Source: Aeromicrobium tamlense (lineage in GTDB: Bacteria; Actinomycetota; Actinomycetes; Propionibacteriales; Nocardioidaceae). From it: a stretch of DNA of 64,000 nucleotides. The position numbers were made by a program, and so were the translations under genes. Below the pieces are notes generated by a model. It searched no databases and was not told the origin of the DNA. It saw only the letters and a program-made list of their open reading frames with translations. The stretch is from assembly GCF_013408555.1 (NCBI RefSeq), contig NZ_JACBZN010000001.1, forward strand, positions 2,356,001 through 2,420,000, given 5' to 3'. Shown piece after piece: positions 62,820 to 64,000 of this stretch. Position 1 is the stretch's first letter. Each line of letters starts with the position of its first letter.

Positions 62820-64000
62820 TCAGAAGCCGAACCAGTCCGACTTGAGTCCGAACGCCCAGCGCGCGTCGACGCCGGTGATGGTCCTGTTCGCCTTCGAGCC
62901 CTTGAGGGTGAGCGAGACGACGCGACCGCCCTGCGTGCCGTGACCGTTGCGCTTCGTGATCGAGATCGACTTCAGCGTGCCGATGTTCGGGTACTTCTTC
63001 TGGATCGCCGAGGCGGTGACGGTCTGGCTCCAGGCGTGGTTCTTGTTGCCCGACCAGTTGTCCCACGGATCGCTGACGGCCTTGAGGTAGGCCGTGGAGC
63101 CCTGGTTGGTGAAGCCGCCCGACGAGCTCGAGAACTGCGTCAGCGCGGGCGCGCCCTGGTAGGTCAGGATCTTGCCCTTCGTGCCCAGGATCGCGTCGTT
63201 CGTCCGCTTGGTCTCGTCGGCGTAGCCGCCGTAGACCTGGCACGAGACGGTGTCGCAGATGTCGTAGTGACGCGACGAGCCGAGGTAGCGCGAGCCGAAC
63301 GTGCGGGCCGCGACGGACTGCGCCTTGAGCGCCTCCATGCTCCAGCTGGACGGCATCTCGCGTGCGACGACGCCGCGCGTGTAGGCCTCGAGACTCAGGA
63401 CGTTCACGGTGTCACGCGTGGTCGTCGACGGCTTCGTCGAGCGCAGGGCACCTCGATAGGCCCGCGTGCTGCCGTTCGGCATGACGAGGCGGATCGTGGC
63501 CGGGCCCTCGAACTGGGCGTCGGTCTTGAAGGTGCGGAACGCGTACCACTTCGACCCCGACTTGTACGAGACTTGGTTGAGGCCGCGGTTGCTCGGCGAG
63601 GTGTCGATGGTCCAGTCCGAGACCGTGCGGCCGCTGACGCTGTTCGGCAGCGTCTGGACGGCGTTGTTCGCCAGCGTGCGCAGCTTGAGCCCGCTCTGGT
63701 GCTTCACCTGGACCGAGTTCGTCGTGTCGGCCGAGATCTGCACGCGGATCGTGGCGGACTTGAAGCTGAGCTTCGTGCCCGGGTAGTACTTCTTCAGGAT
63801 CGCGTCGTACTTCGCGCCGGCGCGGGCGCCGCCCTCGGCGCCGTACTGGCTCATGCCGATGCCGTGGCCGTAGCCGTGGCCCTTGAACGTCACCTTGCCC
63901 GCCGAGGGCGTGACGGCGTTCTTCGCGCTCGGCGCGGGCGCCGGCTTGGGGGCGGGCTTGGGCGCGGACGGCTTCGGCGCCGGGGCGGGCGCCGAGGCGC
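62820..64000 (-). CDS. SpoIID/LytB domain protein, N-terminus outside window
   Basis: At least 393 residues; the frame stays open to the window edge. A Pro/Ala/Lys linker at the edge is followed by F-K-G-H-G-Y-G-H-G-I-G-M-S-Q-Y-G and the SpoIID domain (S-L-E-A-Y-T-R-G-V-V-A-R-E-M-P, A-L-K-A-Q-S-V-A-A-R-T). It is probably a secreted protein acting on peptidoglycan as a lytic transglycosylase or amidase enhancer. Two Cys near the middle (I-C-D-T-V-S-C) may form a disulfide. An internal GTG before the G-H-G motif is not the start. Confidence 0.9.
   Translation of the reverse strand, partial: ASAPAPAPKPSAPKPAPKPAPAPSAKNAVTPSAGKVTFKGHGYGHGIGMSQYGAEGGARAGAKYDAILKKYYPGTKLSFKSATIRVQISADTTNSVQVKHQSGLKLRTLANNAVQTLPNSVSGRTVSDWTIDTSPSNRGLNQVSYKSGSKWYAFRTFKTDAQFEGPATIRLVMPNGSTRAYRGALRSTKPSTTTRDTVNVLSLEAYTRGVVAREMPSSWSMEALKAQSVAARTFGSRYLGSSRHYDICDTVSCQVYGGYADETKRTNDAILGTKGKILTYQGAPALTQFSSSSGGFTNQGSTAYLKAVSDPWDNWSGNKNHAWSQTVTASAIQKKYPNIGTLKSISITKRNGHGTQGGRVVSLTLKGSKANRTITGVDARWAFGLKSDWFGF

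Overview
The window is about 70% G+C, densely packed, and strongly actinobacterial. It carries a single-chain type I fatty acid synthase, a WhiB2-type iron-sulfur regulator, LytR-CpsA-Psr (LCP) ligases, an acyl-CoA carboxylase epsilon subunit, and many GTG starts and 4-bp stop/start overlaps. From about 29.5 to 61 kb the gene content and order recall the Mycobacterium tuberculosis segment around Rv3256c-Rv3285 (DUF3499, zincin, whiB2, LCP, TIGR03089, fadE25, purE, purK, PH protein, birA, accD5, accE5, maf, accA3). No mycolate genes are seen. A FAS-I-bearing Nocardioidaceae such as Aeromicrobium would fit, but that assignment is inference.

0-18 kb is lipid metabolism. It starts with the end of a truncated haemoglobin and a double-hotdog thioesterase. 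Next are a carboxyltransferase plus a stand-alone 75-residue biotin carrier, an SDR/phosphotransferase/TetR group, and a NAD-dependent epimerase-like protein. Then come acpS and the 9-kb fas gene, followed by an SDR-thiolase operon with a divergent TetR regulator. The carboxyltransferase and fas promoters share paired TGAGG-N4-CCTCA palindromes. The SDR operon at 2.7 kb and the thiolase/TetR promoter at 18 kb share one exact 16-bp dyad. These suggest two regulons, one for synthesis and one for beta-oxidation-like metabolism.

18.7-29.4 kb holds an MFS transporter, a YceI/MarR divergent pair, a secreted seven-repeat beta-propeller protein, a one-TM protein, the ABC-F factor EttA and two dynamin-like GTPases. 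Four copies of a 63-bp hairpin repeat lie in intergenic gaps between 5.2 and 24.3 kb.

29.4-45.4 kb is a cell-envelope region: Trm112-like, DUF3499, zincin, DUF5719, a large membrane glycosyltransferase and whiB2; TIGR03089; an ABC-2 polysaccharide exporter (Wzm/Wzt-like); three LCP proteins; a lipoprotein lipase; a tight five-ORF operon with a secreted Cys-rich cationic protein and four tiny membrane-type ORFs; and a PAP2-like enzyme.

45.4-61 kb holds an acyl-CoA dehydrogenase, a hydrolase, purK-purE, an Rv1264-like adenylate cyclase, a PH-domain protein, birA, accD5-accE5, maf, a von Willebrand A protein, an SPFH protein, a small Tudor-like protein, a second acyl-CoA dehydrogenase and accA3. 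BirA would biotinylate AccA3 and the small carrier; AccA3 with AccD5/AccE5 would make the main acyl-CoA carboxylase.

61-64 kb carries a zinc-ribbon peptide, an AhpD-like protein, two identical CsoR-type operators, DUF302 and a CsoR-family repressor with CstR-like cysteines, a holin-like membrane protein and a SpoIID-domain protein cut by the window edge. Many promoters have a TANNNT box 6-7 nt before the start codon, indicating widespread leaderless transcription. No tRNA, rRNA, CRISPR array, insertion sequence or prophage was recognised, and no stretch over 300 bases lacks a gene.
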